Source of the DNA: Microcaldota archaeon
Lineage (GTDB): Archaea > Micrarchaeota > Micrarchaeia > Micrarchaeales > Micrarchaeaceae
Length of the DNA stretch: 60,817 nt
Direction of reading: 5' to 3'
NCBI GenBank assembly: GCA_021821445.1
Contig: JAKACK010000004.1
Coordinates: 1 to 60,817, forward strand
Shown here piece after piece: positions 1-8,544 of the stretch (position 1 is the first letter of the stretch; each line of letters starts with the position of its first letter). Both the position numbers and the translations under genes were made by a program. The notes below the pieces were generated by a model, which worked only from the letters and a program-made list of their open reading frames with translations, had not been told where the DNA came from and did not search any database.

Positions 1-964
1 TATTGAATGAGTAATTAACCCTATCGCTGATCTCTTTCACCATCTCTTTTATCGCTTTATCGTGCTCTACTTTATTATTTATCGCTTCGGCAATTGCGTA
101 TTGTGCTGGTGTATTTACGCTTAATCTCACAAGTGCATAATTTCTTAATTTACTCTTTATCATGTTTGAGAATTTATCATTCTCTGGTATTATCATAAAA
201 CCTATTCTAAAACCAGTTGCATCGTATACTTTAGATGCTCCATTTAATACCATGTGAGGCATACCTTTTGCTATTTGACTTATACTTGTAAACTTTGCAC
301 CGTTATATATTATCTCGTCATATATTTCATCGCTTATTAAAAATAAGTTGAATTCATTCGCTATATCAGTTATATCCTCCAATATTTTTCTACTGAGAAC
401 TGTTCCTGTTGGATTATTCGGATTTGTTATTAGCATGTACTTTATTTTTTTAAGTTTATTCTTTGGCATACTTTTCAATGCTTTTCTCATAGACTCTGGA
501 TTGATTCCCCAATTCAATTTATGTTCATAACTTCTTATAATTGGTTTTCCACCGTACATTTGAAGCAATGGCATATACTGTGGATAATATGGTTTAAATA
601 GCATAGCATTATCTCCATTGTTTATGAGTGAACTGTTGATAAAGGATAATGCCTCCGATACTCCTTGTGTAACTATAACATCGTTTGATGTAAAGTTCAC
701 CTTATAATTTCTTTTATATCTATTTGAAACAGCCTCTTTAAGCTCTTTTAACCCTGTTGAATCGGAATAAGTTGTTTTATACTCTTTTAATGCTTTTATA
801 TAAGCGTCTATAATGTACTTTGGTGTTTTTATATACTGAGGCGGGTCACCTTTGTTCAACCTTATAACCTCTGCACCTTTCTTCTGAATCTGATTTGATA
901 ATGTATCCTCCTCCTCTATAGCATTATAAGCGTATTTACTTCTTTTAGATAATATATTATCCAT
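1..964 (-). CDS. PLP-dependent class I/II aminotransferase, C-terminus cut by window edge
   Basis: The minus-strand frame from the ATG at 962-964 stays open to base 1, so the C-terminus lies outside. It is a fold-type I aminotransferase of the aspartate/alanine group, moving amino groups between amino acids and 2-oxoacids. Visible landmarks are GDPPQYIKTP near the N-terminus, the cofactor-binding ITNPNNPTG, SDEIYDEI (the Asp that contacts the pyridine nitrogen), and the Schiff-base lysine in NGASKVYDATGFRIGF. The start follows GTGATTTT, the usual ribosome site here, four bases after the dph6 stop, so the two genes are probably co-transcribed. Substrate cannot be told from the sequence. Confidence 0.88.
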   Translation of the reverse strand, partial: MDNILSKRSKYAYNAIEEEDTLSNQIQKKGAEVIRLNKGDPPQYIKTPKYIIDAYIKALKEYKTTYSDSTGLKELKEAVSNRYKRNYKVNFTSNDVIVTQGVSEALSFINSSLINNGDNAMLFKPYYPQYMPLLQMYGGKPIIRSYEHKLNWGINPESMRKALKSMPKNKLKKIKYMLITNPNNPTGTVLSRKILEDITDIANEFNLFLISDEIYDEIIYNGAKFTSISQIAKGMPHMVLNGASKVYDATGFRIGFMIIPENDKFSNMIKSKLRNYALVRLSVNTPAQYAIAEAINNKVEHDKAIKEMVKEISDRVNYSFN

Positions 965-968
965 AAAA

Positions 969-1637
969 TCACTTTTCTTCAGTGTGCATTTTTTTAATTA
1001 TAAATTCCCCATTAGATCCGTCTATTTTTATTTCTGATTCGTCAATTACTAATTTCTTTTTAAATAATGGAGCATCTAAAACGAATGATTCGGCTTCACC
1101 TCCTTCAAATGCAAGATGTATTTTATATTTTTGATTTATTTTCATTAATTTTTCTATAATATCTGAATCTATACGTTTACCCAATAATGAACTATCCATT
1201 CCTTCTGCAGATACTTTTGTTATTATTGCATTAAAGCTATTTGAGAGCTCTTTTAATTCTGATAAAGGATCAATACCCCACAATGGTGAATAATCCTTAA
1301 TATTAAATTTTTTACAGATATCATCTACCCTTTTCTTCTGATACTCGCTCGCTATTGCTCCAGTTATTATAGTATCTATATTATTATCTTTGATAACATT
1401 TTCTAAATCTGATAGCTCAAGCTCCTTTTCACCTTTTGTAATTGACATAATCTGCTTTATGCCTAAAGCATCAGCTTGCATTTTAGTAAATTCTATATTT
1501 GGTTTGTGAAACATGTAGCTGTAATCATTTTCAGGTTCCATTGTTATCAATAAATCTGTTTTTATACCTTCAGAATAAGCCTTATGTAAAGCTAATGTTG
1601 AATCTTTTCCACCACTGAATAAACATGCTACTGTCAT
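969..1637 (-). CDS. dph6: Diphthine--ammonia ligase Dph6 (ATP-binding PP-loop)
   Basis: This 222-residue protein carries the N-terminal PP-loop SGGKDSTLAL (residues 8-17) of ATP pyrophosphatases and the family motifs TGAIASEYQKKRVDDIC and FEGGEAESFVLDAPLF. Dph6 performs the last step of diphthamide synthesis, amidating diphthine on elongation factor 2 with ammonium and ATP. Full length for the archaeal single-domain form. The pathway's methyltransferase dphB is at 39752-40513, so two diphthamide genes lie in this window but apart. It is the first gene of a two-gene unit with the aminotransferase. Confidence 0.92.
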   Translation of the reverse strand: MTVACLFSGGKDSTLALHKAYSEGIKTDLLITMEPENDYSYMFHKPNIEFTKMQADALGIKQIMSITKGEKELELSDLENVIKDNNIDTIITGAIASEYQKKRVDDICKKFNIKDYSPLWGIDPLSELKELSNSFNAIITKVSAEGMDSSLLGKRIDSDIIEKLMKINQKYKIHLAFEGGEAESFVLDAPLFKKKLVIDESEIKIDGSNGEFIIKKMHTEEK

Positions 1638-1730
1638 ATATACACACTAATTTATAGTAATAAATAACTTTAAATTTATCTAATTTACCTTTAATTTATT
1701 GAACAATAAAAATTTATGTATGACAAAACC

Positions 1731-1738
1731 TTTAAATA
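1731..1738 (+). promoter_or_regulatory. TATA box of a probably leaderless promoter for the first double-Lrp gene
   Basis: TTTAAATA ends 23 bases before the ATG at 1762, so initiation some 25 bases downstream would fall on or next to the start codon. No ribosome-binding sequence precedes the ATG. The same box at the same distance precedes the paralogue. Confidence 0.6.
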
Positions 1739-1761
1739 TAAATTATGATTTATAATAATTA

Positions 1762-3147
1762 ATGTCCAACTTAAATTCGAAAATTAAGGCTGTTTTTAAC
1801 AAACTTAAGGAGACTTATAGTAATAATATCATTTTGAAATATGATACACGTACAAAAAAGAATAGGGTTTATGAGTTTATAAGATTAAATAGAAGCAAAA
1901 GCAATAATAAAAATTTAAAGTATAAATATATAGGGTATATAACGGATGATGGATTTTTTATACCTATAAAAACTAATTTTATTGATAAAAGAGATATAGA
2001 ACTCAATCAATTCAAAAAGATCAATGAATTAGAAGAAGAATTAAAAAATTATGAATATGAGAAGAAAGAGGAAAAAGTAAAAGTCTCCAAGTATGATGCC
2101 CAAATTTTAACCGCATTATCTATGAATGCAAGATTACCCTATTCCAAAGTTGGAAAGTTAGTTGGTTTAGAAAGGACTGCATCAACATATCAAGTAGAAA
2201 AGGTAATTAAAAAATATAATGTAAAGCCTGTTTTAGAGTGGTATACAAAATCTATAGGATTTTTTCATTATATCATATTTGTAAAATTCTTAGATAAAAC
2301 CTCAATTAATACTAAAAAATTAACTGAAGAATTAAAATCTTATCCTGAAATACAGCTGGCAGCGATGACGGTTGGAAAATATGATATGTTTCTTTATGTA
2401 CGTTCTTTGGGTATAGGTGATTCCGATTCAATAATATCTAATGCGTATTTATTCTTAGACAAATATAAAGCAAAAGTTATTATATCAGAATTTGATTTAG
2501 AGTTTGGTTTTATACCAATAAGAGATGAATTCTTTGGGAAATTAAAAAGTAGTGTTTGGGTAAAAGATAAAAATCATCCTAGACCAGATTCAAATCAATT
2601 TACCCCTAATGAATTTGAATTTTTAAGAGAGTTAAATAAAAATCCCACAGAAAACTTTGTAAGTATTGATAAAAAGTTAGGTTTTGATCTAGGTACATCT
2701 AGATTCTTGTATAGTAAACTTTTGAAAAGGGGTATAATACGCAGACCAACAATTAGTATTTTGAATAATAATATAAAGCAGATTGCAATTATATCTGCGA
2801 AATTATATGATATAGAATCATTTAAGAATAATCGAAAAATTTTACTTTATAATATTTTAGAAAAAGATGAGAGTATTGATAAATATTCATTTATAGGAGA
2901 TTATTATACAGAAAGAGCAGAATTATTTGTAAAACCTTTGATAAAAGATGAAAATTTAGATGAAGTTTTGTTAAAATTTAAAGAAATTTATAAAGAAACA
3001 AAATTTGAGGTTCTTTTGGTAATAGATGTTCTTTTTGGTGAATTCATATTCAGAAGATTTGATAACGTATATTCAGAACCTTATATAACATTGGTAGAAA
3101 ATTATAATTTAAAATCAGAGAAAAAAATAGATTATTTTAATTTATAA
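1762..3147 (+). CDS. Large double-Lrp/AsnC-like transcription regulator, copy 1
   Basis: This 461-residue protein is not a standard family I can name, but it is built like two Lrp/AsnC regulators in series. Residues 1-105 are a basic N-terminal region of unknown fold; 110-158 read as a helix-turn-helix (YDAQILTALSMNARLPYSKV resembles the AsnC start); 165-250 resemble the RAM ligand-binding fold (FFHYIIFVKF, then YPEIQLAAMTVGKYDMFLYV); 283-330 look like a second helix-turn-helix; the rest resembles a degenerate second RAM-like domain ending KKIDYFNL. It probably binds DNA. The paralogue directly downstream shares long near-identical DNA blocks. Expressed from its own promoter. The regulator assignment is inference from fold-like patterns. 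Confidence 0.7.
   Translation: MSNLNSKIKAVFNKLKETYSNNIILKYDTRTKKNRVYEFIRLNRSKSNNKNLKYKYIGYITDDGFFIPIKTNFIDKRDIELNQFKKINELEEELKNYEYEKKEEKVKVSKYDAQILTALSMNARLPYSKVGKLVGLERTASTYQVEKVIKKYNVKPVLEWYTKSIGFFHYIIFVKFLDKTSINTKKLTEELKSYPEIQLAAMTVGKYDMFLYVRSLGIGDSDSIISNAYLFLDKYKAKVIISEFDLEFGFIPIRDEFFGKLKSSVWVKDKNHPRPDSNQFTPNEFEFLRELNKNPTENFVSIDKKLGFDLGTSRFLYSKLLKRGIIRRPTISILNNNIKQIAIISAKLYDIESFKNNRKILLYNILEKDESIDKYSFIGDYYTERAELFVKPLIKDENLDEVLLKFKEIYKETKFEVLLVIDVLFGEFIFRRFDNVYSEPYITLVENYNLKSEKKIDYFNL
2554..2729 (+). repeat. Near-identical 176-bp block shared with the paralogue (copy A)
   Basis: By eye this stretch differs from 4097-4272 at a single base (C versus T in the proline codon region) over 176 bases, although the flanking coding DNA is clearly diverged. 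A second shared block, 2328-2408 and 3871-3951, is identical over 81 bases. The pattern suggests recent gene conversion between the tandem paralogues. Confidence 0.85.
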
Positions 3148-3277
3148 TTGATTTAACTACCTGCTCCTATTCCTCCCTTCATTATATCACCAATATAAAT
3201 TAGTTAGATATATTTATAAATTATATTGTAAATTCTTTGTATTAATTTATATTTTATAATTTACAGATTAGAAAAGA

Positions 3278-3285
3278 TTTAAATA
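3278..3285 (+). promoter_or_regulatory. TATA box of a probably leaderless promoter for the second double-Lrp gene
   Basis: TTTAAATA lies 30 bases (start to start) before the ATG at 3308, nearly the same spacing as in copy 1 (31), and the bases between are similar in the two copies, so the promoter appears to have been duplicated with the gene. Confidence 0.6.
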
Positions 3286-3307
3286 AGGATTATAACTTTA
3301 TAATATT

Positions 3308-4690
3308 ATGGCATTTTTAGATTCAAAAATTCAAAAGGCGTTAAACGAACTTAAAGATAATTATAGCAAAAATTTGATAACAAAATTAGATCAAAAAACA
3401 GGAAATTTTAAAGTTTATGAATTTATAAAATCAAATACCATTGATAAAAAAGAAAATTTCTTATATAGGTATATTGGATTCATAAAACAGGATGGGTTTT
3501 TTATACCTATAAAGGATAATGATTCAATAAATATAAATGATCAATTAAATCAATTTAAAAGAATTAATGATTTAGATAAAGAATTAGGGTATTATAATTT
3601 TGAAGAAAAGAATAACGAAGTAGGAGTTTCAGGATATGAAGAAAAAATTTTAACCGCATTATCTATGAATTCAAGACTTTCGTATTCTAAGATAGGAAAA
3701 TTACTTAAATTAAAAAGGACAGCCTCTGTCTATCAGATAGAAAAGGTAATTAAAAAATATAATGTAAAGCCTGTTTTAGAAATGTATACAAAATCTATAG
3801 GATTTTTTCATTATATCATATTTGTAAAATTTTTAGGTAAATTCCCTGATAATATTGAAAAGTTAACTAAAGAATTAAAATCTTATCCTGAAATACAGCT
3901 GGCAGCGATGACGGTTGGAAAATATGATATGTTTCTTTATGTACGTTCTTTAGGTATAGAAGATAAAGATTCAATAATATCTAATGCATATTTGTTTTTA
4001 AAAGGCTATAAAATAAAAGTAGTTATATCTGAATTTGATCAAGCATTTGGTTTTATACCGATAAGAGATGAATTCTTTGAGAAATTAAAAATTAGAGTTT
4101 GGGTAAAAGATAAAAATCATCCTAGACCAGATTCAAATCAATTTACTCCTAATGAATTTGAATTTTTAAGAGAGTTAAATAAAAATCCCACAGAAAACTT
4201 TGTAAGTATTGATAAAAAGTTAGGTTTTGATCTAGGTACATCTAGATTCTTGTATAGTAAACTTTTGAAAAGAAATATAATAGATAGATCAACGATTAGT
4301 ATTCTAAATAGTAATATAAAGCAGATTGCAATTATATCCGCGAAATTATATGATTTTGGTTTAATCGGTAAAAATAAGAAAATTTTACTTTATAATATTT
4401 TAGAAAAATATGGACTTATTGATAAATATTCATTTTTTGGAGATTATTATACAGATAGATCCGAATTATTTGTAAAACCTTTAATAGGAGATGAAAATTT
4501 AGATGAAGTTTTATTAAAACTTAAAGAAATTTATAAAGAAACAAAATTTGATATTCTCATAGTGACTGGTGTTCTTTTTGGAGAATTTGTATTCAGAAGA
4601 TTTGATAATACCTACTCAGAACCATATAGGGTATTGGTAGAAGAATACAATATAAAACCAGAGAAAAAAATAGATTATTTTAATTTATAA
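3308..4690 (+). CDS. Large double-Lrp/AsnC-like transcription regulator, copy 2
   Basis: At 460 residues this has the same layout as its upstream neighbour: N-terminal basic region, HTH near 110-158 (YEEKILTALSMNSRLSYSKI), RAM-like segment with YPEIQLAAMTVGKYDMFLYV, second HTH-like region starting at NEFEFLRELNKNP, and the shared end KKIDYFNL. The N-terminal 100 residues and the first HTH recognition helix (KIGKLLKLKRTASVYQ versus KVGKLVGLERTASTYQ) differ most, so the two proteins may read different sites while keeping the same dimer or ligand surfaces. It has its own promoter in the 160-bp gap. Function inferred only. Confidence 0.7.
   Translation: MAFLDSKIQKALNELKDNYSKNLITKLDQKTGNFKVYEFIKSNTIDKKENFLYRYIGFIKQDGFFIPIKDNDSININDQLNQFKRINDLDKELGYYNFEEKNNEVGVSGYEEKILTALSMNSRLSYSKIGKLLKLKRTASVYQIEKVIKKYNVKPVLEMYTKSIGFFHYIIFVKFLGKFPDNIEKLTKELKSYPEIQLAAMTVGKYDMFLYVRSLGIEDKDSIISNAYLFLKGYKIKVVISEFDQAFGFIPIRDEFFEKLKIRVWVKDKNHPRPDSNQFTPNEFEFLRELNKNPTENFVSIDKKLGFDLGTSRFLYSKLLKRNIIDRSTISILNSNIKQIAIISAKLYDFGLIGKNKKILLYNILEKYGLIDKYSFFGDYYTDRSELFVKPLIGDENLDEVLLKLKEIYKETKFDILIVTGVLFGEFVFRRFDNTYSEPYRVLVEEYNIKPEKKIDYFNL
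4097..4272 (+). repeat. Near-identical 176-bp block shared with the paralogue (copy B)
   Basis: Partner of 2554-2729; 175 of 176 bases match by direct reading. It encodes the linker and second HTH-like region. Confidence 0.85.
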
Positions 4691-4696
4691 ATTACT

Positions 4697-5353
4697 TTAT
4701 TTTTTATTCTGCTTTGATGTACTTGATATGCAGATATCATTTAGAACACAGTTATTGCATATTTTCTTTCTAGATTGACAAACGTCTCTTCCTAATGCGA
4801 TAAACAAATGAGATACATTATTCCAATCCTTTTTTGGTGTTAAATCCATCATAATTTTTTCAATTTTTACAGGATTTTTTGTATTAACTATTCCCAATCT
4901 ATTCGATACAACTATACAATGTGTATCTATTGCTATACCCATATTTATTTTAAATCCTTCAGATAAAACAACATTCGCCACTTTTCTACCTACGCCTGGA
5001 AGTTCCATCAAATCTTCTATATTATTTGGAACTTTTGAATTAAATTTATTAACTAAAATACTAGCAGCGCCTATTATTCTTTTTGATTTCTCCCTATATA
5101 GACCAAGTGATTTTAGGTAGGGATATAAATCTTTTTCTTTTATATTTAAATAATCTTCAGGACTTTTAAATTTCTTAAACAATTTTGATGTTGCAATATT
5201 TACAGATAAATCTTTTGTCTTTGCAGATAGGATTACGGCTATTAGTAATTCCCAATTATTTGAATATTTTAATTGAGTGTGCATCTGATCTGGGTATCGC
5301 TTTTTTAATCTCTTTATTATTATTTTTATAAACTCTTTACGGTGAGGATTCAT
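4697..5353 (-). CDS. nth: Endonuclease III family DNA glycosylase/AP lyase (paralogue 1)
   Basis: 218 residues of the HhH-GPD superfamily, removing oxidised pyrimidines and nicking the abasic site. The helix-hairpin-helix LMELPGVGRKVANVVLSEGF holds the catalytic lysine K124, followed by the catalytic aspartate D143 in AIDTH. Four cysteines C192, C199, C202 and C208 (spacing C-x6-C-x2-C-x5-C) match the 4Fe-4S cluster of Nth. The loop SAQATD of bacterial Nth reads SAKTKD here. Convergent with the regulator at 3308. A second, divergent Nth paralogue lies at 6557-7204. Confidence 0.92.
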   Translation of the reverse strand: MNPHRKEFIKIIIKRLKKRYPDQMHTQLKYSNNWELLIAVILSAKTKDLSVNIATSKLFKKFKSPEDYLNIKEKDLYPYLKSLGLYREKSKRIIGAASILVNKFNSKVPNNIEDLMELPGVGRKVANVVLSEGFKINMGIAIDTHCIVVSNRLGIVNTKNPVKIEKIMMDLTPKKDWNNVSHLFIALGRDVCQSRKKICNNCVLNDICISSTSKQNKK

Positions 5354-5469
5354 GGTATCATGATTATGATATAAAGGATAATATAATTATATTTTCGGTA
5401 TTGTTTATTTTATGACTAATAGATAGCAAGTTTTTATTGATTTTTATTTAAATTATATTAGATGTATTT

Positions 5470-6552
5470 ATGGACGATTTTAATAAAGAAGAAAAAATAA
5501 AAGATATAATGCATAGAAAAGAGGATCACATTAACATATGCTTAGATAAACCAGTACAAGCAAAAAAGGTAAAAACTCTTTTTGAACAGGTTCATTTTAT
5601 AAACAATTCACTTCCTGAGATAGATTTTGATGATATAGACACTAGTGTAAAGTTTTTAGGACATAAATTTAGTGCACCTTTTATGGTTGGGGCTATGACA
5701 GGTGGTGCTGAACTCGCTAAAAAAATAAATGAGAATATAGGCATTGCGGTTGAAGAGTTAGGTCTAGGAATGGCTTTAGGAAGTCAGAGAGCTGCTTTAT
5801 ATGATAAAAAGATAGAGGATACCTATTCAATATCCAGAAAAGTTGCACCTACTGCTTTTATAGGTGCAAATATAGGTGGTGCGCAGATATCTGCAGGATT
5901 TAAGATTGAAGATGCAAAAAAGTTAGTTGATATGATTGATGCTGATGCATTATACACTCATTTAAATCCAACTCAAGAATTAGTTCAACCAGAAGGTGAA
6001 CCAAAATATAATGGAGTTCTAAATGGTATAAAGAATCTTGTTGAAAATATGGAAGTACCTATAATACCAAAGGAAGTTGGATTTGGAATATCAGGTGGAG
6101 TTGCTAAAAAGCTTGAAAATGTTGGAGTAAAAGCTGTTGAAGTTGCAGGTATGGGTGGAACCAGTTATTCTGCTGTTGAATATTATAGAGCAAAGGATTT
6201 CAAAATCAATAATAAAGAGGATTTAGGTTTAATGCTATGGGATTGGGGTATACCAACAGCTGCATCACTACTTATGATAAAAAATAATGTCAATATTCCT
6301 GTTGTATCTTCAGGTGGATTGAGAAATGGTATGGATATTGCAAAATCTATAGCTATGGGTGCATCTTTAACTGCTATGGCGTGGCCCGTATTAAGACCTG
6401 CTTCTGAATCGAGTGATGCTGTAAAAGCTTTCTTAGAAACAAAGATTTATGAATTAAAATCTGTGATGTTCCTTTTAGGAGTTAAAAATATTGATGAACT
6501 TAAAAAGGTAAAATATATTGTAGAGCCAAAACTTTCTCAGTGGTTGATGTGA
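5470..6552 (+). CDS. fni: Isopentenyl-diphosphate delta-isomerase, type II (FMN)
   Basis: 360 residues. Interconverts IPP and DMAPP using reduced FMN in isoprenoid lipid synthesis. Typical features are RKEDHINIC at residues 16-24, the flavin-binding MTGG and GLGMALGSQRAAL segments, LNPTQELVQPEGE with the substrate-contacting Asn/Gln, KEVGFGISGGVAK, and the phosphate-binding SSGGLRNGMDIAKSIAMGA near the C-terminus. It works in the same pathway as the mevalonate kinase at 44107. It overlaps nothing but sits 4 bases before the second nth gene, with which it likely forms an operon. Confidence 0.95.
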   Translation: MDDFNKEEKIKDIMHRKEDHINICLDKPVQAKKVKTLFEQVHFINNSLPEIDFDDIDTSVKFLGHKFSAPFMVGAMTGGAELAKKINENIGIAVEELGLGMALGSQRAALYDKKIEDTYSISRKVAPTAFIGANIGGAQISAGFKIEDAKKLVDMIDADALYTHLNPTQELVQPEGEPKYNGVLNGIKNLVENMEVPIIPKEVGFGISGGVAKKLENVGVKAVEVAGMGGTSYSAVEYYRAKDFKINNKEDLGLMLWDWGIPTAASLLMIKNNVNIPVVSSGGLRNGMDIAKSIAMGASLTAMAWPVLRPASESSDAVKAFLETKIYELKSVMFLLGVKNIDELKKVKYIVEPKLSQWLM

Positions 6553-6556
6553 TTTT

Positions 6557-7204
6557 ATGGAAGTATTAGATAAAAAGAAGGTTAGTTTGGTTGTTGAAAA
6601 ATTGGAAAAAAGTTATCCTAATATGGGATACTATCTTAATTTTAAAACACCTATAGACTTGCTCGTAGCTGCTATATTATCACCTCAAACAAGGGATGTT
6701 ACTGTGAATAAGGTAACACCTGACCTTTTTAAAAAATATAAAACAGCAAAAGATTATGCAACTGCAAATCCTGATGAATTGTTTCAATATATTAAGAGTA
6801 TTGCATTCGCTAAAACAAAAATGAATAATATAATTGAGAGTTGTAAACTAATAGATAAACAGTATAAAGGAAAAGTTCCAGATAAAAAGGATGAACTAAT
6901 GAAACTTCCAGGTATTGGTGAAAAAACTGCTGTAACTATTCTCATAAATGCTTATGGCATAGTTGAGGGTATACCTGTAGATACTTGGGTTATAAAATTA
7001 TCAAATAGAATAGGTCTAGCAGATTCAACAAACCCTAATAAAATAGAAAAGGAGTTGGAGCAGGAGATTGACAAGAAGTATTGGCATAATTTTGCTTATA
7101 TATTAAAAGAGCATGGAAAAGAGATATGTGGAAAGGTTCCTTTTTGCAGCAAATGCGTTCTTAATGAGATCTGCTTAAAGAACAATGTTGAAAAGAGCAA
7201 ATGA
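6557..7204 (+). CDS. Endonuclease III family DNA glycosylase (paralogue 2)
   Basis: 215 residues, HhH-GPD fold. LMKLPGIGEKTAVTILINAYG contains the lysine K123 and VDTW the aspartate D142 (VDTH in most Nth proteins). Cysteines C191, C197, C200 and C206 keep a 4Fe-4S site, with the first loop one residue shorter (C-x5-C-x2-C-x5-C). Compared with the paralogue at 4697, the substrate-side loops differ (SPQTRD versus SAKTKD), suggesting a different base preference. It starts 4 bases after the fni stop and is probably translated from the same mRNA. Confidence 0.9.
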   Translation: MEVLDKKKVSLVVEKLEKSYPNMGYYLNFKTPIDLLVAAILSPQTRDVTVNKVTPDLFKKYKTAKDYATANPDELFQYIKSIAFAKTKMNNIIESCKLIDKQYKGKVPDKKDELMKLPGIGEKTAVTILINAYGIVEGIPVDTWVIKLSNRIGLADSTNPNKIEKELEQEIDKKYWHNFAYILKEHGKEICGKVPFCSKCVLNEICLKNNVEKSK

Positions 7205-7621
7205 TTATTTTATTATTTCCTGTATAAACGAGGGATAGGTGTTTCTTATACCCTTTACTTTATTTATTTCTTGTATTTTGTCTTTTATCTCATCACTATT
7301 TGTGATAATCATAATTAATGCGGAATGATCTCCAGATGTTCTATAAACCTCTTTTACAAAATCTAATTTTGATACTGAATCCAAGGCATTTATATATTCT
7401 TCAGGCATTATGTCTAATCCAACTATAGCTTCTGATAAATCTATTTTGTGTAGTCTTGCTCTTATAGAATAATTTTTTATAATTCCTTCTTGCTCTAATT
7501 TTATTAATCTATTTCTTATAGTACCCCTACTAACATTTAGCATTTTTGCTATCTCATCATTTGATAGGGAAGCATTATCGTATAATGCATTTATGATATT
7601 TTTATCAATTTTATTAAACAT
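7205..7621 (-). CDS. Lrp/AsnC family transcription regulator
   Basis: 138 residues with an AsnC-type HTH at residues 5-50 (KIDKNIINALYDNASLSNDEIAKMLNVSRGTIRNRL) [long motif shown here in parts: start IDKNIINAL, recognition helix VSRGTIRNRL] and a short RAM domain (SEAIVGLDIM, then VYRTSGDHSALIMI). It is read divergently from the peroxiredoxin across a 72-bp intergenic region, so autoregulation and control of the peroxide gene are plausible, but this is inference from position. Start follows TTGATAAA. Confidence 0.88.
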   Translation of the reverse strand: MFNKIDKNIINALYDNASLSNDEIAKMLNVSRGTIRNRLIKLEQEGIIKNYSIRARLHKIDLSEAIVGLDIMPEEYINALDSVSKLDFVKEVYRTSGDHSALIMIITNSDEIKDKIQEINKVKGIRNTYPSFIQEIIK

Positions 7622-7693
7622 TTTATCAATTTATATGTTAATAATGATAAATTATTTATATCTTTAGTTCAATAATATTAATTGAGTGATAAA

Positions 7694-8281
7694 ATGGGAG
7701 TTGAAATAGGACAAACAATGCAAAATGAAAAAGCAAAAGTTTACTATCCAAAGGAGGATAAAATAGAGGATATAGAATTACCAGTAAAAGGTAAATGGAA
7801 CATAATGACCTTCTATCCAGGAGATTTCACATTCGTATGCGCTACAGATGTGGAGGAACTTCAGAAAAAATACGATGATTTCAAAGCAAAAGATGCTGAA
7901 GTATTCGCAATAAGTGCAGATAGTATATTCTCACATAGAGAATGGTCAAAAACATCACCTAGAGTATCAAAGAGTGAGATACCATTAGTAGAGGACTTCA
8001 AGAAAAGCATTATAACAGATTATGGTTTCTTGAATTCAGAAACAGGTGCTGCAAGAAGAGGATTAGCTATTGTTGATCCGGATGGAGTACTTCAGTATTA
8101 TGCAGTATTCAATGACAACTTAGGAAAAGATGTTGAACATATATACAACTCTTTCGAAGGATTGAAATACTTACATGATACACCAAATAAGGAAGGGCAT
8201 ATGTGTGCTTTACCGGCAGATTGGAGAAGTGGAAAAGAACCACTAGATATTGATTTGGTAAAGGATATCGGAAAACTTTGA
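7694..8281 (+). CDS. 2-Cys peroxiredoxin (AhpC/Prx1 type)
   Basis: 195 residues from the ATG at 7694, chosen because GTGAT lies 4 bases before it; a TTG at 7682 is also in frame. Reduces hydrogen peroxide and organic peroxides through a peroxidatic cysteine C49 in YPGDFTFVCATD and a resolving cysteine C171 in HMCALPADW. The active-site Thr and the arginine pair ARRG are present. The C-terminal extension suits the decamer-forming AhpC/Prx1 group. Cytosolic antioxidant defence fits an organism with a Rieske/cytochrome b respiratory operon. Confidence 0.93.
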   Translation: MGVEIGQTMQNEKAKVYYPKEDKIEDIELPVKGKWNIMTFYPGDFTFVCATDVEELQKKYDDFKAKDAEVFAISADSIFSHREWSKTSPRVSKSEIPLVEDFKKSIITDYGFLNSETGAARRGLAIVDPDGVLQYYAVFNDNLGKDVEHIYNSFEGLKYLHDTPNKEGHMCALPADWRSGKEPLDIDLVKDIGKL

Positions 8282-8392
8282 TTTTCTAATTTTTAAATTT
8301 TAATTTTATTTTTTAATATATAGCTATTTTTAAATTTAGAAAAAAGAGAAATAATTTATATTTATATCAGCTAATTTTTATTATTACAAATT

Positions 8393-8465
8393 GGGGTTGT
8401 ACGCTAACCTGGCAGACTGCTAGCTTAGGGAGCTAGTAATCCGAGTTCAAATCTCGGCAACCCCA
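8393..8465 (+). tRNA. tRNA, anticodon AGG by position (proline), atypical
   Basis: The acceptor arms GGGGTTG (8393-8399) and CAACCCC (8458-8464) pair fully, discriminator A at 8465. The T arm CCGAG-TTCAAAT-CTCGG and the anticodon stem CTAGC (8420-8424) with GCTAG (8432-8436) are perfect. The 7-base loop TTAGGGA puts AGG at 34-36, reading CCU proline. A34 is very unusual in archaea. The D stem pairs badly: C10 with T25 and C12 with A23 are mismatched, while A14, G18, G19 and A21 are in place. It could be a working but odd tRNA-Pro or a decaying copy. Confidence 0.75.
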
Positions 8466-8544
8466 TTTTTTGAAAAATTTTATTACTCATATAAATAGAT
8501 ATTAGATATAAAACCTAAATTTGCGGTTTTGAAACGTTATTTTA

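Noticed and set aside
348-530. Plus-strand open frame at 348-530
   Set aside because: Lies antisense within the aminotransferase frame, which is supported by its cofactor motifs.
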